64,000 bases of DNA from SIG307 sp045596385. GTDB taxonomy: Bacteria; Bacillota; Clostridia; Lachnospirales; Lachnospiraceae. The first letter of the stretch is position 1. Each line of letters starts with the position of its first letter. Under the pieces are notes generated by a model. It was not told the DNA's origin. It saw only the letters and a list, made by a program, of their open reading frames with translations, and made no database searches. Shown piece by piece: positions 24,605 to 31,907 of the stretch. The stretch is taken from positions 1 to 64,000 of the forward strand of contig JAZOCC010000028.1 of the NCBI GenBank assembly GCA_045596385.1, written 5' to 3'. The position numbers and the translations under genes were made by a program.

Positions 24605-25909
24605 CTATTCTTCTTTCCCCAGTATATAGTGGATAAACTGTTGTGCACTTCGTCCCGAAAGTCCGCCTCCGCGAAGCTCCCAGATATTTGCCTGTGCCAA
24701 CAGCATTTCTTCCTTTCCGGCAAGCTCCGGATACTTGGCTGCAATGCCTTTCACAATCCGTTCAAACTCCCGCTTATCCGGCGCGGAGTAATTAATGGAA
24801 ATACCGAACCGGGCCACCAGCGAGAGCTTCTCCTGCATGGTATCGGAACGATGCAACTCATCCTTTGACATATCCGAACGGTCCGACCAGGTCTCTCTTA
24901 TTAAGTGCCGTCTGTTGGAGGTGGCATAGATTAAAATATTCTCCGGTCGGATTTCCAAACCGCCTTCAATGACCGCCTTTAAATACTTGTACTCAATCTC
25001 AAACTCCTCAAAGGACAGGTCATCCATATAGATAATAAACCGATAATTCCGGTTTTTAATCTTCGAAATCAATGCCGACAACTGATGGAACTGATGCTTA
25101 TAAATCTCAATCATTCGCAATCCGTCGTCATAAAACTCGTTTAATATTGCTTTGATGCTGGTGGATTTTCCGGTACCGCTGTCACCGTAAAGCAGTACAT
25201 TGTTCGCCTTTTTCCCTTCCACAAATGCCTTGGTATTCTCAACCAGCGTCTTCTTCTGTAAATCATATCCGATAATATCGGAAAGCCGTACAATCTCGGT
25301 ATTGGTAATGGGTTGTAGGGAAAAATCCTCTCCTTCTCCCACCAGACGGAACGCCTTATTTAATCCGAACTGACCGACACCGTATTTCTTATAAAAATCG
25401 GTAACTGCCGCAAACACATCCTCTGCGTCCTTCGTCTGTGCCAGCGCATGCTGCAGTTCCTTTACCTTATCGCTCACACCCTTATTGAAGTGCTGCACTT
25501 TTTTCGGAATGGAACGATAGTTTGTAATCACCGAAAAGCAATTGATTTCCAAGTCTTTCTCAATTGCCGAAAAATCATAGAAAAACAATTCCCTGAAAAT
25601 CCCGAAGTCGTTCTTCGCAAGAACATTAACCGACCCTTCCGACGCACCGTTCTTCTCGCACAACAGGGAAAACGGAGTCTCCGTCATGGCAAGAAGATAC
25701 GCCAGATAGGCCTGCCATAAATTCTCGTCAAAGCCGTAAGCCGTAGCCAAATCCAGAAGCTTATGCACCTGTACATACAGCCCTTCCACAGTCTCGGACT
25801 TATCCCTCTGCTTTTGTTCATATGCATGAATACAGGAAGCGATTCCGTTTAAAATCTCCGCCTCCGCAATCTCTTTATATATAATCAGTCTTGCAATCTT
25901 ATGGTACAT
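24605..25909 (-). CDS. DUF815 family ATPase
   Basis: A 434-residue protein. The N-terminal half is helical and the C-terminal half is a AAA-type ATPase of the DUF815 family with Walker A GDSGTGKSTSI near residue 250 and an acidic Walker B-like stretch (IYMDDLSFEEFE). The C-terminus includes sensor-like RGGGLSGRSAQQF. The family has no established role. The ATG at 25909 is preferred because the earlier one lacks a ribosome site. It lies between the DUF234 ATPase and the SH3 protein in the argS operon. Confidence 0.85.
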   Translation of the reverse strand: MYHKIARLIIYKEIAEAEILNGIASCIHAYEQKQRDKSETVEGLYVQVHKLLDLATAYGFDENLWQAYLAYLLAMTETPFSLLCEKNGASEGSVNVLAKNDFGIFRELFFYDFSAIEKDLEINCFSVITNYRSIPKKVQHFNKGVSDKVKELQHALAQTKDAEDVFAAVTDFYKKYGVGQFGLNKAFRLVGEGEDFSLQPITNTEIVRLSDIIGYDLQKKTLVENTKAFVEGKKANNVLLYGDSGTGKSTSIKAILNEFYDDGLRMIEIYKHQFHQLSALISKIKNRNYRFIIYMDDLSFEEFEIEYKYLKAVIEGGLEIRPENILIYATSNRRHLIRETWSDRSDMSKDELHRSDTMQEKLSLVARFGISINYSAPDKREFERIVKGIAAKYPELAGKEEMLLAQANIWELRGGGLSGRSAQQFIHYILGKEE

Positions 25910-25944
25910 CTTTCTGCCTTTCCGACACTTAAGCATCTAAACTA

Positions 25945-27297
25945 CTACATATCCTTTGCACACACCAAAACAATCCCTTGTTCCTTTGCAAACATCTCCG
26001 CCTCGGTTGTAAAGTCCTGCATGGAAAATACATAACGCTCCGTCGGACGTATTCCGGCACTCTCCAAAATCACTTCATACCCTTCCAGCACAGTCAAATC
26101 CGTCTTTTCCTCGCTGCAATCGCAAAAGCCCACAAGGCATGCCCCGTCGGAGGACTTCGCCACCACATCAATGGTTCCGATTTTACCGTACCAGACGCCG
26201 AAGGTTCCGTACTGTGCCTGAAGCTGCTTATAACGGTTCATGACCTGCAAATACTCGCCGCAGACATCCCGGAAATCCTCCCTGACATACTCGGTCAAAT
26301 ACGGTGCTATCGCCTTTTGATAAACGTTTTCTCCGCCTCCCATGGCAATCTCTGACAGATTCGGATAGATAAAACGGTACCAGAACCGCAAAAACGGCTC
26401 TCTGATCCGATACAAGCCCTTTTGTACGCTTCTCTGCTCACTGGTATCAAAGGAAAACAGCTTTTCCGTACAATCCAGCTCCGTCAAATTCTTTAAATAC
26501 ACACTGATTTTTGCTCTGGAAAACCCGGTACGGGCATAAATATCGTTTAATTTATAGGTTCCTTGAGCCAACGTCGCCAGAATCGTATTATAGGCGGACA
26601 GTTCGCGCAATTCTTTTTTCAAATAGTGCTCCGCTTCGGAAAACAAAGGCGCATCCTCGGACAAAAGCAAACGCATCACATTGTCCTTAAAGCTGTCCCG
26701 TTCCTTCCAAAGCCGCAAGTACGCAGGCACTCCGCCCAGTACCGCACCAGTATAAATATTTTCCTGTACGGAACTGTTTTTATGATATCCTGCCAGTTCC
26801 ATAAAGGAAAACTCTTTTAGCTTAATAAAGCCCTGTAATAATCTGGCCCCGCTTCCGAGGGTTGCGGTCATCTCGTTTTCCACCCAGCTTACCGAGGAAG
26901 AAAGCAACAGTACCAACAACGAACCGTCTGTATGATGCTCCGCATAAAAACGCCAAAATGCATTCAAAAAGGCATCGGAGCCCTCCAGCAGATTCCGGAA
27001 CTCATCAAAGACAAGCACCAGTTTCCCTGCCAATCCGTAATTTTCATACACCGCAGTCAACGCCCCATAAAAATCCTCGGCATCCTCCGCTTCCCATTCC
27101 TGCTTCATACAAAGCAGCTGCTCCTCCGCCGTCACACGACGTGCCCCAAAGTAAACCGCTTTTTTCCCTTGCACAAACTGTCTTGTCAGTGCCGTTTTTC
27201 CGATACCGCTTCTTCCGTAAAGAACAATGATACCGCTACGCTCCGAAGCATACAATGCCTCGAGCCGTTCCAGTTCCTGTGTACGTCCTGTAAACAT
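25945..27297 (-). CDS. ATPase of the archaeal-ATPase/DUF234 family
   Basis: A 450-residue protein. Residues 1-210 are a STAND-like ATPase with Walker A GRSGIGKTAL near residue 28 and Walker B-like VLVFDEF. A winged-helix segment follows near residue 250 (YARTGFSRAKISVYLKNL). The last 100 residues form a DUF234 domain related to PD-(D/E)xK nucleases (GKIGTIDVVAKS). The biological role of this widespread family is unsettled. It starts 26 bases after argS and is followed by another ATPase. Confidence 0.85.
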   Translation of the reverse strand: MFTGRTQELERLEALYASERSGIIVLYGRSGIGKTALTRQFVQGKKAVYFGARRVTAEEQLLCMKQEWEAEDAEDFYGALTAVYENYGLAGKLVLVFDEFRNLLEGSDAFLNAFWRFYAEHHTDGSLLVLLLSSSVSWVENEMTATLGSGARLLQGFIKLKEFSFMELAGYHKNSSVQENIYTGAVLGGVPAYLRLWKERDSFKDNVMRLLLSEDAPLFSEAEHYLKKELRELSAYNTILATLAQGTYKLNDIYARTGFSRAKISVYLKNLTELDCTEKLFSFDTSEQRSVQKGLYRIREPFLRFWYRFIYPNLSEIAMGGGENVYQKAIAPYLTEYVREDFRDVCGEYLQVMNRYKQLQAQYGTFGVWYGKIGTIDVVAKSSDGACLVGFCDCSEEKTDLTVLEGYEVILESAGIRPTERYVFSMQDFTTEAEMFAKEQGIVLVCAKDM

Positions 27298-27323
27298 AAT
27301 CCCTCTCTGTACGTTACGTCACC

Positions 27324-29099
27324 TTACATTCTGTCCGGTGCTGAAAAACCAAGTAAATCAATGCAAATTTCCAGTAAACGAAGTACCAGAGTAATAAGAG
27401 AAATCCACTCACCCTGCTTTACCCCATCGGTCTCTGCAATGATTTTGTTATTGTGGTAAAAACTGTTAAACGCATCCGCCAGCTCATAAATATACTGACA
27501 AAGCTTGTGCGGAGCGGTCTCCTCGTAAACATGCTCCATCACATCGTTAAAACGCGCGGTCAGAAGCATCAGTGCAAGCTCGTCTGCACCGTATTCTCTT
27601 ACGCTGGCATTGATTGCCACCGGTTTCTTCTCCGCACCGTCCGCCGCATACTTTGCAAGAATGGACTTAATACGAACCATGGTGTACAAAATGTACGGAC
27701 CGGTATTTCCCTCAAAGGAGGTAAAGCGCTCTAAATCGAAAATATAATCCTTGGTTGCCTGATTGGACAAATCGCCGTACTTAATCGCCGCAAGACCCAC
27801 AAGCTTTGCGATCTCCTTTGCTTCCGCTTCGTCCATATCACGGTTTTCCGTCATCTTCTTTAATACTTCTTCATTGGTATCCGCAATGAGTTGCTCCAGA
27901 CGCATCACACCGCCGTCTCTTGTCTTAAACGGCTTACCGTCCTTGCCGTTCATGGTACCGAAACCAAGGAACATAATATCCTTCTCCTGCTCCACGATAC
28001 CTGCCTTCTTTGCGGTACGGAATACCTGGGTAAAGTGCATCTCCTGACGCTTATCCGCAAGGTAAATGTAGCGGTTCGGCTCATAGAGCTTCTCACGCTC
28101 CACAATCGTTGCCAAATCAGAGGTGGCATACAGTGCCGCACCGTCGGACTTTCTCACGATACACGGCGGAATCTCCTTCGTATCGCTCTCTTCCTGTACG
28201 TCCACTACCATAGCGCCCTGGCTCTCGTAAGCCAGACCCTTATCAATCAAATCCTGTACCATGTCCGGAATATACGGTTGTACGTCGCTCTCTCCCTTCC
28301 AAAGGTCAAAGGAAATATTCAAATTCTCGTAGTTTCTCTTTAAATCCGGCACGGACACATTCATAATGTGCTGCCACAAAGCCACATACCCCCGCTTTCC
28401 CTGCTGGAATTCAAGCGTCGTGCGCTGTGCCTGCTCCTTAAACACTTCGTCCTGTTTGGAACGTGCGGAAGCCTCCGGATAAATCTGCTCCAACTCCGAA
28501 AGGGTAAACGGCGGCTCCGTCGGATACTCACCGGTGAAATTCTCATCAAAATACGGAAGCGACGGGTCACGCAAACGCACTCCCTCGATAACAAGACCCA
28601 TCTGAAGTCCAAGGTCTCCCAAATGTACATCACCGATAACCTTATGACCTGCGAAACGGCAAATACGCTTAATACTCTCTCCGATTACCGCGGAACGCAA
28701 ATGACCGATATGAAGCGGCTTTGCCACGTTCGGTCCGCCGTAGTCCACAATAATCGTGAGCGGATTCTTTGCCTTCTCAAAACCGTAACTCTCCTGTTCC
28801 GTCATCTCCTGCAAATACGCCGCAAGAAATTCGTTATCTACCTTAATATTGATAAAACCCGGCATTACCGCAGACACTTCCGAAATGGTCTCACTCTCGG
28901 AAAGCTGCGCAACCACTGCCTTTGCAATCTCAATCGGAGCTACCTTATACTGCTTTGCCGCAGCCATGGCACCGTTACACTGGTACTGGCACAAATCCGG
29001 ACGATTGGACAAAGACACCATACCGAACTTCTCTTCATATCCGCAAGCCAAAAACGCGTCCTTTACGTCTTCCGCTATCATATCAATCAATTTCTTCAT
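27324..29099 (-). CDS. argS: Arginyl-tRNA synthetase
   Basis: A 591-residue class I synthetase. The HIGH motif appears as HIGHLRSAV near residue 133. A canonical KMSK is not evident, the matching region reading FKTRDGGVMRL, which is normal for many ArgRS. The C-terminal anticodon-binding domain ends VLRLLEICIDLLGFSAPDRM. The ATG at 29099 is chosen from the usual ArgRS N-terminus (MKKLIDMIAEDV) and AAAGGG upstream; the longer frame runs into the promoter. It leads a four-gene operon. No T-box is seen. Confidence 0.97.
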   Translation of the reverse strand: MKKLIDMIAEDVKDAFLACGYEEKFGMVSLSNRPDLCQYQCNGAMAAAKQYKVAPIEIAKAVVAQLSESETISEVSAVMPGFINIKVDNEFLAAYLQEMTEQESYGFEKAKNPLTIIVDYGGPNVAKPLHIGHLRSAVIGESIKRICRFAGHKVIGDVHLGDLGLQMGLVIEGVRLRDPSLPYFDENFTGEYPTEPPFTLSELEQIYPEASARSKQDEVFKEQAQRTTLEFQQGKRGYVALWQHIMNVSVPDLKRNYENLNISFDLWKGESDVQPYIPDMVQDLIDKGLAYESQGAMVVDVQEESDTKEIPPCIVRKSDGAALYATSDLATIVEREKLYEPNRYIYLADKRQEMHFTQVFRTAKKAGIVEQEKDIMFLGFGTMNGKDGKPFKTRDGGVMRLEQLIADTNEEVLKKMTENRDMDEAEAKEIAKLVGLAAIKYGDLSNQATKDYIFDLERFTSFEGNTGPYILYTMVRIKSILAKYAADGAEKKPVAINASVREYGADELALMLLTARFNDVMEHVYEETAPHKLCQYIYELADAFNSFYHNNKIIAETDGVKQGEWISLITLVLRLLEICIDLLGFSAPDRM

Positions 29100-29153
29100 A
29101 GCAATTCCCTTTCTTATCAGGCAAAAATTAATTTTAAGTTTAACCCACTTTCT

Positions 29154-29182
29154 AGCATAACACACCTTTTTGAAAAGTACAA
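29154..29182 (-). promoter_or_regulatory. Promoter for the argS operon
   Basis: Minus strand: TTGTAC, 17 bases, TATGCT, about 55 bases before argS and just after the upstream terminator. Confidence 0.75.
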
Positions 29183-29192
29183 GGGTTTGGTA

Positions 29193-29231
29193 TAAAAAAC
29201 TGCCCTTTGTTCTGTTGTACAAAAGGCAGTT
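29193..29231 (-). terminator. Terminator after the C_GCAxxG_C_C gene
   Basis: Twelve-base arms (29198-29209 and 29220-29231) with a single mismatch, a 10-base loop, and TTTTTT after it on the minus strand. Confidence 0.85.
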
Positions 29232-29289
29232 CTTTCCATAAATAATTCTCTTCATTTTTCTACCGTATCTCTTTATAAAAAAATCTCTC

Positions 29290-29721
29290 CTACATAAGCT
29301 TTTCTACAAGTTCTACAGCGGATACAACCATTTTCGGGCAGAACTCCGTAAACAGATTATGTTCCTTTGCGTACTTTCGTCCGGCTTCCGTAGCTACATC
29401 ACAGTTCAATAACTCTTTACACAGATAGGACCCGTTCATCTTGCCAAACTCGTCGAGAAAACGTTCCGTCACTTTATTCGTCTTAACTCTGCTCTCAATA
29501 TCCTCAATTTCGTATTGACCGAACTTCATACCCAATACCATTAATGCTCCGACACACGCCCCGCAAACCTCTCCCTTGCACATACCGGCACCAAAGCATC
29601 CACCTAATTTTAAGGCTTGTTCTTCCGTCAGACCCAACTCCTCCGCAAACGATGCCAGCACCGCCTGGGAACAATGAAATTTCTGTTTAAAATATTGACT
29701 TGCTTTCTCTGCATGACTCAT
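29290..29721 (-). CDS. C_GCAxxG_C_C family protein
   Basis: A 143-residue protein with the family's cysteine pattern: FHCSQAV near residue 15, then GGCFGAGMCKGEVCGACVGA, and a single cysteine (LLNCDV) later. Members are thought to bind metal or act in redox reactions; the true role is unknown. The ATG at 29721 follows GGAGG by ten bases; the longer frame overlaps the upstream MarR gene. It is co-transcribed with the MarR gene and ends at a strong terminator. Confidence 0.88.
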   Translation of the reverse strand: MSHAEKASQYFKQKFHCSQAVLASFAEELGLTEEQALKLGGCFGAGMCKGEVCGACVGALMVLGMKFGQYEIEDIESRVKTNKVTERFLDEFGKMNGSYLCKELLNCDVATEAGRKYAKEHNLFTEFCPKMVVSAVELVEKLM

Positions 29722-29737
29722 ATCCACTTTACCTCCT

Positions 29738-30181
29738 CTACATCCGATCAACGTTCTCCGCAGCCAAACAAGCATCATTATACAACTTCAAAGATTCCAA
29801 CACCTGTCCTTGTTTCTCTTCCGGAATTCTCTCCCACACATCTTTAAACTTAAGGTACATATCATGCTCGATTTTTTCAAACCGTTCCTGCCCTTTCTGT
29901 AACAAACGCAATTCCACAAACCTCCGGTCTTCCTTCGACGGAGTGCGCTCCACAAAACCTTTCTGCACCAATTCTTCTACGGAACGGCTGATTGCACTTT
30001 TATCCGTACGAAGAATCTCCGCCAGTTCCTTCACGGAAATCCCCGGCTTCCGTCCAATCTCCACAATCAAAAAACACTGTGTTTGACTTACTCCGCAACA
30101 ACAGCAATCTGCCTGATTCATATAACCCAGATGACACTCCAACTGCCTTGTATACTCACGAAACTGTTGAATTAAATCCAT
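29738..30181 (-). CDS. MarR family transcriptional regulator
   Basis: A 147-residue winged helix-turn-helix protein. After an N-terminal CCCCGVSQTQCFLI segment comes the DNA-binding part GISVKELAEILRTDKSAISR, a wing (KEDRRFVELRLLQKG), and a C-terminal dimerisation helix. The run of adjacent cysteines (YMNQADCCCCGVSQTQC) at residues 25-36 could sense metal or redox state; this is inference. A dyad over its promoter suggests autoregulation. It is followed 16 bases later by the cysteine-rich C_GCAxxG_C_C protein. Confidence 0.9.
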   Translation of the reverse strand: MDLIQQFREYTRQLECHLGYMNQADCCCCGVSQTQCFLIVEIGRKPGISVKELAEILRTDKSAISRSVEELVQKGFVERTPSKEDRRFVELRLLQKGQERFEKIEHDMYLKFKDVWERIPEEKQGQVLESLKLYNDACLAAENVDRM

Positions 30182-30211
30182 TCTCTATCTTCCCCCTCTT
30201 CTTTTTCAAAC

Positions 30212-30240
30212 ATCATACATCATATAGTTGCATTTGTCAA
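30212..30240 (-). promoter_or_regulatory. Promoter for the MarR gene pair
   Basis: Minus strand: TTGACA, 17 bases, TATGAT, about 30 bases before the MarR start. The -35 is perfect and the -10 has five of six matches. Confidence 0.82.
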
Positions 30241-30244
30241 CTAT
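30224..30244 (-). promoter_or_regulatory. Likely MarR operator
   Basis: A perfect 7-base inverted repeat, ATAGTTG and CAACTAT, spaced by 7 bases, overlaps the -35 box and spacer. Its form (TAGTTG/CAACTA half sites) is usual for MarR-family operators. Confidence 0.65.
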
Positions 30245-30284
30245 TGATTTTATAAACCTTTTATCCATTGATTAAGCAAGCAAT

Positions 30285-30308
30285 AAAAAAAGGAACCGCC
30301 GTCCCTTT
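30285..30308 (-). terminator. Possible terminator at the far end of the inverted-repeat element
   Basis: A 7-bp stem (with one G-T pair) and 6-base loop followed by a T-run on the minus strand. It is the first T-tailed hairpin after the pspC stop, 335 bases downstream, so it may end the DUF4097-pspC transcript. Confidence 0.5.
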
Positions 30309-30631
30309 GTAAGTGACCGGAATCCTTCTGCGCCATATACTTTCTTTGAATATCGTGGAGGATATTAGATTTTCTTATTGTCCCGTTTATACACTTTTGC
30401 GCCGATGCGTAACTGCGAAGCAGTCTACATCTGCGATCGTGTGCATCCTGCGGAGCACGAATTTGTTGCAAACAAATTCGCCATAAGGCATGGATGCCGC
30501 ATAAGACCGGTTGTGTCCCCATTCGCAATATGTTCCGGGGCAATTAGAAAAACTTATATCCGTAACCCATGAAAAGAAAGTATATGGCCCAGAAAGATTC
30601 CGCCCTTACCACGAACCGGCGGTTCCCGTTC
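30287..30631. repeat. Inverted-repeat intergenic element of about 340 bases, no gene
   Basis: The ends, about 30287-30350 and 30567-30631, are imperfect inverted copies of some 60 bases; the best part is a 30-base match containing GCCATATACTTTCTTT. The inner 210 bases hold several small hairpins, including a perfect 10-bp stem at 30469-30491 (AATTTGTT-GCA-AACAAATT core). Both ends would encode RKYMAQKDS in opposite directions, a by-product of the inversion. No open frame looks like a gene and no target-site duplication is clear. It may be a MITE-like or REP-like element. The stretch 30182-30286 beside it holds only the MarR promoter and operator. Confidence 0.55.
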
Positions 30632-30642
30632 TATGCCTTAGC

Positions 30643-30834
30643 TTATGCTTCCGGCATAATCAGTGCAGCGATAATATATGCGATTAATCCGCCGCCCGCA
30701 CAAAGCGACAACAGCACCCAGATCAAACGAACCACCGTCGGGTCCAGATTCAGATACTCTGCGAATCCTCCGCACACACCACACAACTTTCTGTCGTTTC
30801 TGGACTTTGCCAGCTTCTTATTCTGCATTTCCAT
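30643..30834 (-). CDS. PspC domain protein
   Basis: A 63-residue protein consisting of one PspC domain: a basic N-terminus, RKLCGVCGGFAEYLNLDPTV, then a membrane segment (VRLIWVLLSLCAGGGLIAYI) and ALIMPEA. PspC proteins sense or respond to membrane stress. GGAG eight bases before the ATG. It follows the DUF4097 gene by 23 bases in one operon. Confidence 0.92.
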   Translation of the reverse strand: MEMQNKKLAKSRNDRKLCGVCGGFAEYLNLDPTVVRLIWVLLSLCAGGGLIAYIIAALIMPEA

Positions 30835-30857
30835 AGCTTTATCTCCTCTCTCATTGT

Positions 30858-31688
30858 TTACTTATAAAACTGAACATCTACGTCTCCGATGCCGCACTTT
30901 ATATCCATCCGGCGCTCTGCCGAAGCTGTTCCGTGACTTCTCTTTCCGCTTCCGTCAATGTTGATATCTCCGAACTCCACTTCACCCAGACCACAGTTAA
31001 GTTCACCCCGATAGTCTTCCTGCTCGCCCCGCACGTACAGTTCCATGGCACCCACACCGCAATCCACTGTCGTATCACCGTCAAAGCTACCGGATACATT
31101 CATTTCTCCGACTCCGCACACCAGCTCTGCATTCATCAAAGCCACATCTTCCGCATAAAACGCGCCTGCACCTACATTAAACCTTGCGAGTTCCGTAGCC
31201 GTAAGCCTATCCGCATTTAACTCTCCGGCACCTACCGTCAGATACAGCTTTTTCGCTGCAATCTCTTCCATAGTAATTTCTGCCGCTCCGAATTCAAACA
31301 GCGCACTGTCAAGTTCGGCATTCTTCGGTATGGTCAAGGTAATCTTTGCATCGTCCAAATCGGAATCAAACCACTTCGTGGACCAATCCGTATCCATCTT
31401 CAACGTAATCTCCAATTCCCCGTTCTCCAAGTGATCCGAAATGGTTGCATGGGATAACGATTCATACTCAAGAATATAATCCTGCGTATCCCCGGTCACG
31501 ATATCGATATCACACGCCCCCGCTTCAAATATCAGTGAATTTACCGGGCCTTCAAACACTCTCGTTCCGTTCTCTCCGTGCAGACGCTCTCCGCGGTCTA
31601 CATCCCGTTTCATAAAAATCAGCCCAACCGCAAGAAAAATCATCACGACACCGATTGTGATGAAAACAATCTGTTTTGCGCTCTTCAT
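30858..31688 (-). CDS. DUF4097 family membrane-anchored beta-repeat protein
   Basis: A 276-residue protein with an N-terminal membrane helix (about residues 6-26) and a repetitive beta-strand domain of the DUF4097/adhesin type, in which short strands recur (FNVGAGAF, LVCGVGEMNVSG, VDCGVGAMEL, LNCGLGEVEFG, IKCGIGDVDV). Such domains form a beta-solenoid. Genes like this often sit with pspC or LiaF-type genes and belong to envelope-stress responses. The next gene is indeed pspC. The promoter is framed by an inverted repeat. Confidence 0.88.
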   Translation of the reverse strand: MKSAKQIVFITIGVVMIFLAVGLIFMKRDVDRGERLHGENGTRVFEGPVNSLIFEAGACDIDIVTGDTQDYILEYESLSHATISDHLENGELEITLKMDTDWSTKWFDSDLDDAKITLTIPKNAELDSALFEFGAAEITMEEIAAKKLYLTVGAGELNADRLTATELARFNVGAGAFYAEDVALMNAELVCGVGEMNVSGSFDGDTTVDCGVGAMELYVRGEQEDYRGELNCGLGEVEFGDINIDGSGKRSHGTASAERRMDIKCGIGDVDVQFYK

Positions 31689-31731
31689 ATACTCCAGCCT
31701 CCTATGTTCTCTCCATTGTTCTTTGAACTGT

Positions 31732-31769
31732 CCCTATTGTATGATACTTTTTTTATGAATGCAATAGGG
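31732..31769 (-). promoter_or_regulatory. Promoter of DUF4097-pspC framed by an inverted repeat
   Basis: Minus strand: TTGCAT (31759-31764), 17 bases, TACAAT (31736-31741). Perfect 8-base arms, CCCTATTG (31762-31769) and CAATAGGG (31732-31739), overlap the -35 and the -10 respectively with 22 bases between. The promoter itself is convincing; the dyad may bind a regulator that is not encoded next to it. Confidence 0.75.
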
Positions 31770-31853
31770 TTAACCGTATTCTAATCCAATTCTAATTTTC
31801 CGAAAAACCTCATGAAATCTCAGAAAACACACCACTGCACTCACACCTACAAC

Positions 31854-31886
31854 AAAAAGCGGTTGCGCATTTACACGCAACCGCTT
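31854..31886 (-). terminator. Terminator after glutamine synthetase III
   Basis: A perfect 11-bp stem (31857-31867 with 31876-31886), 8-base loop, and TTTTTGTT on the minus strand, 22 bases after the stop at 31908. Confidence 0.85.
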
Positions 31887-31907
31887 CTTCTTAAATATCC
31901 TCTTAGT

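Noticed and set aside
28368..29195. 275-residue plus-strand frame opposite argS
   Set aside because: Antisense shadow of a clear synthetase gene; composition is Leu/Arg/His-rich, as expected of antisense reading.
29100..29290. T-box leader before argS
   Set aside because: Only about 100 bases separate the upstream terminator from argS, and no T-box core sequence or antiterminator is visible. The hairpin there belongs to the upstream gene.
30250..30543. 97-residue minus-strand frame within the inverted-repeat element
   Set aside because: It has no ribosome site, no hydrophobic or domain pattern, and part of it is the inverted repeat; treated as non-coding.
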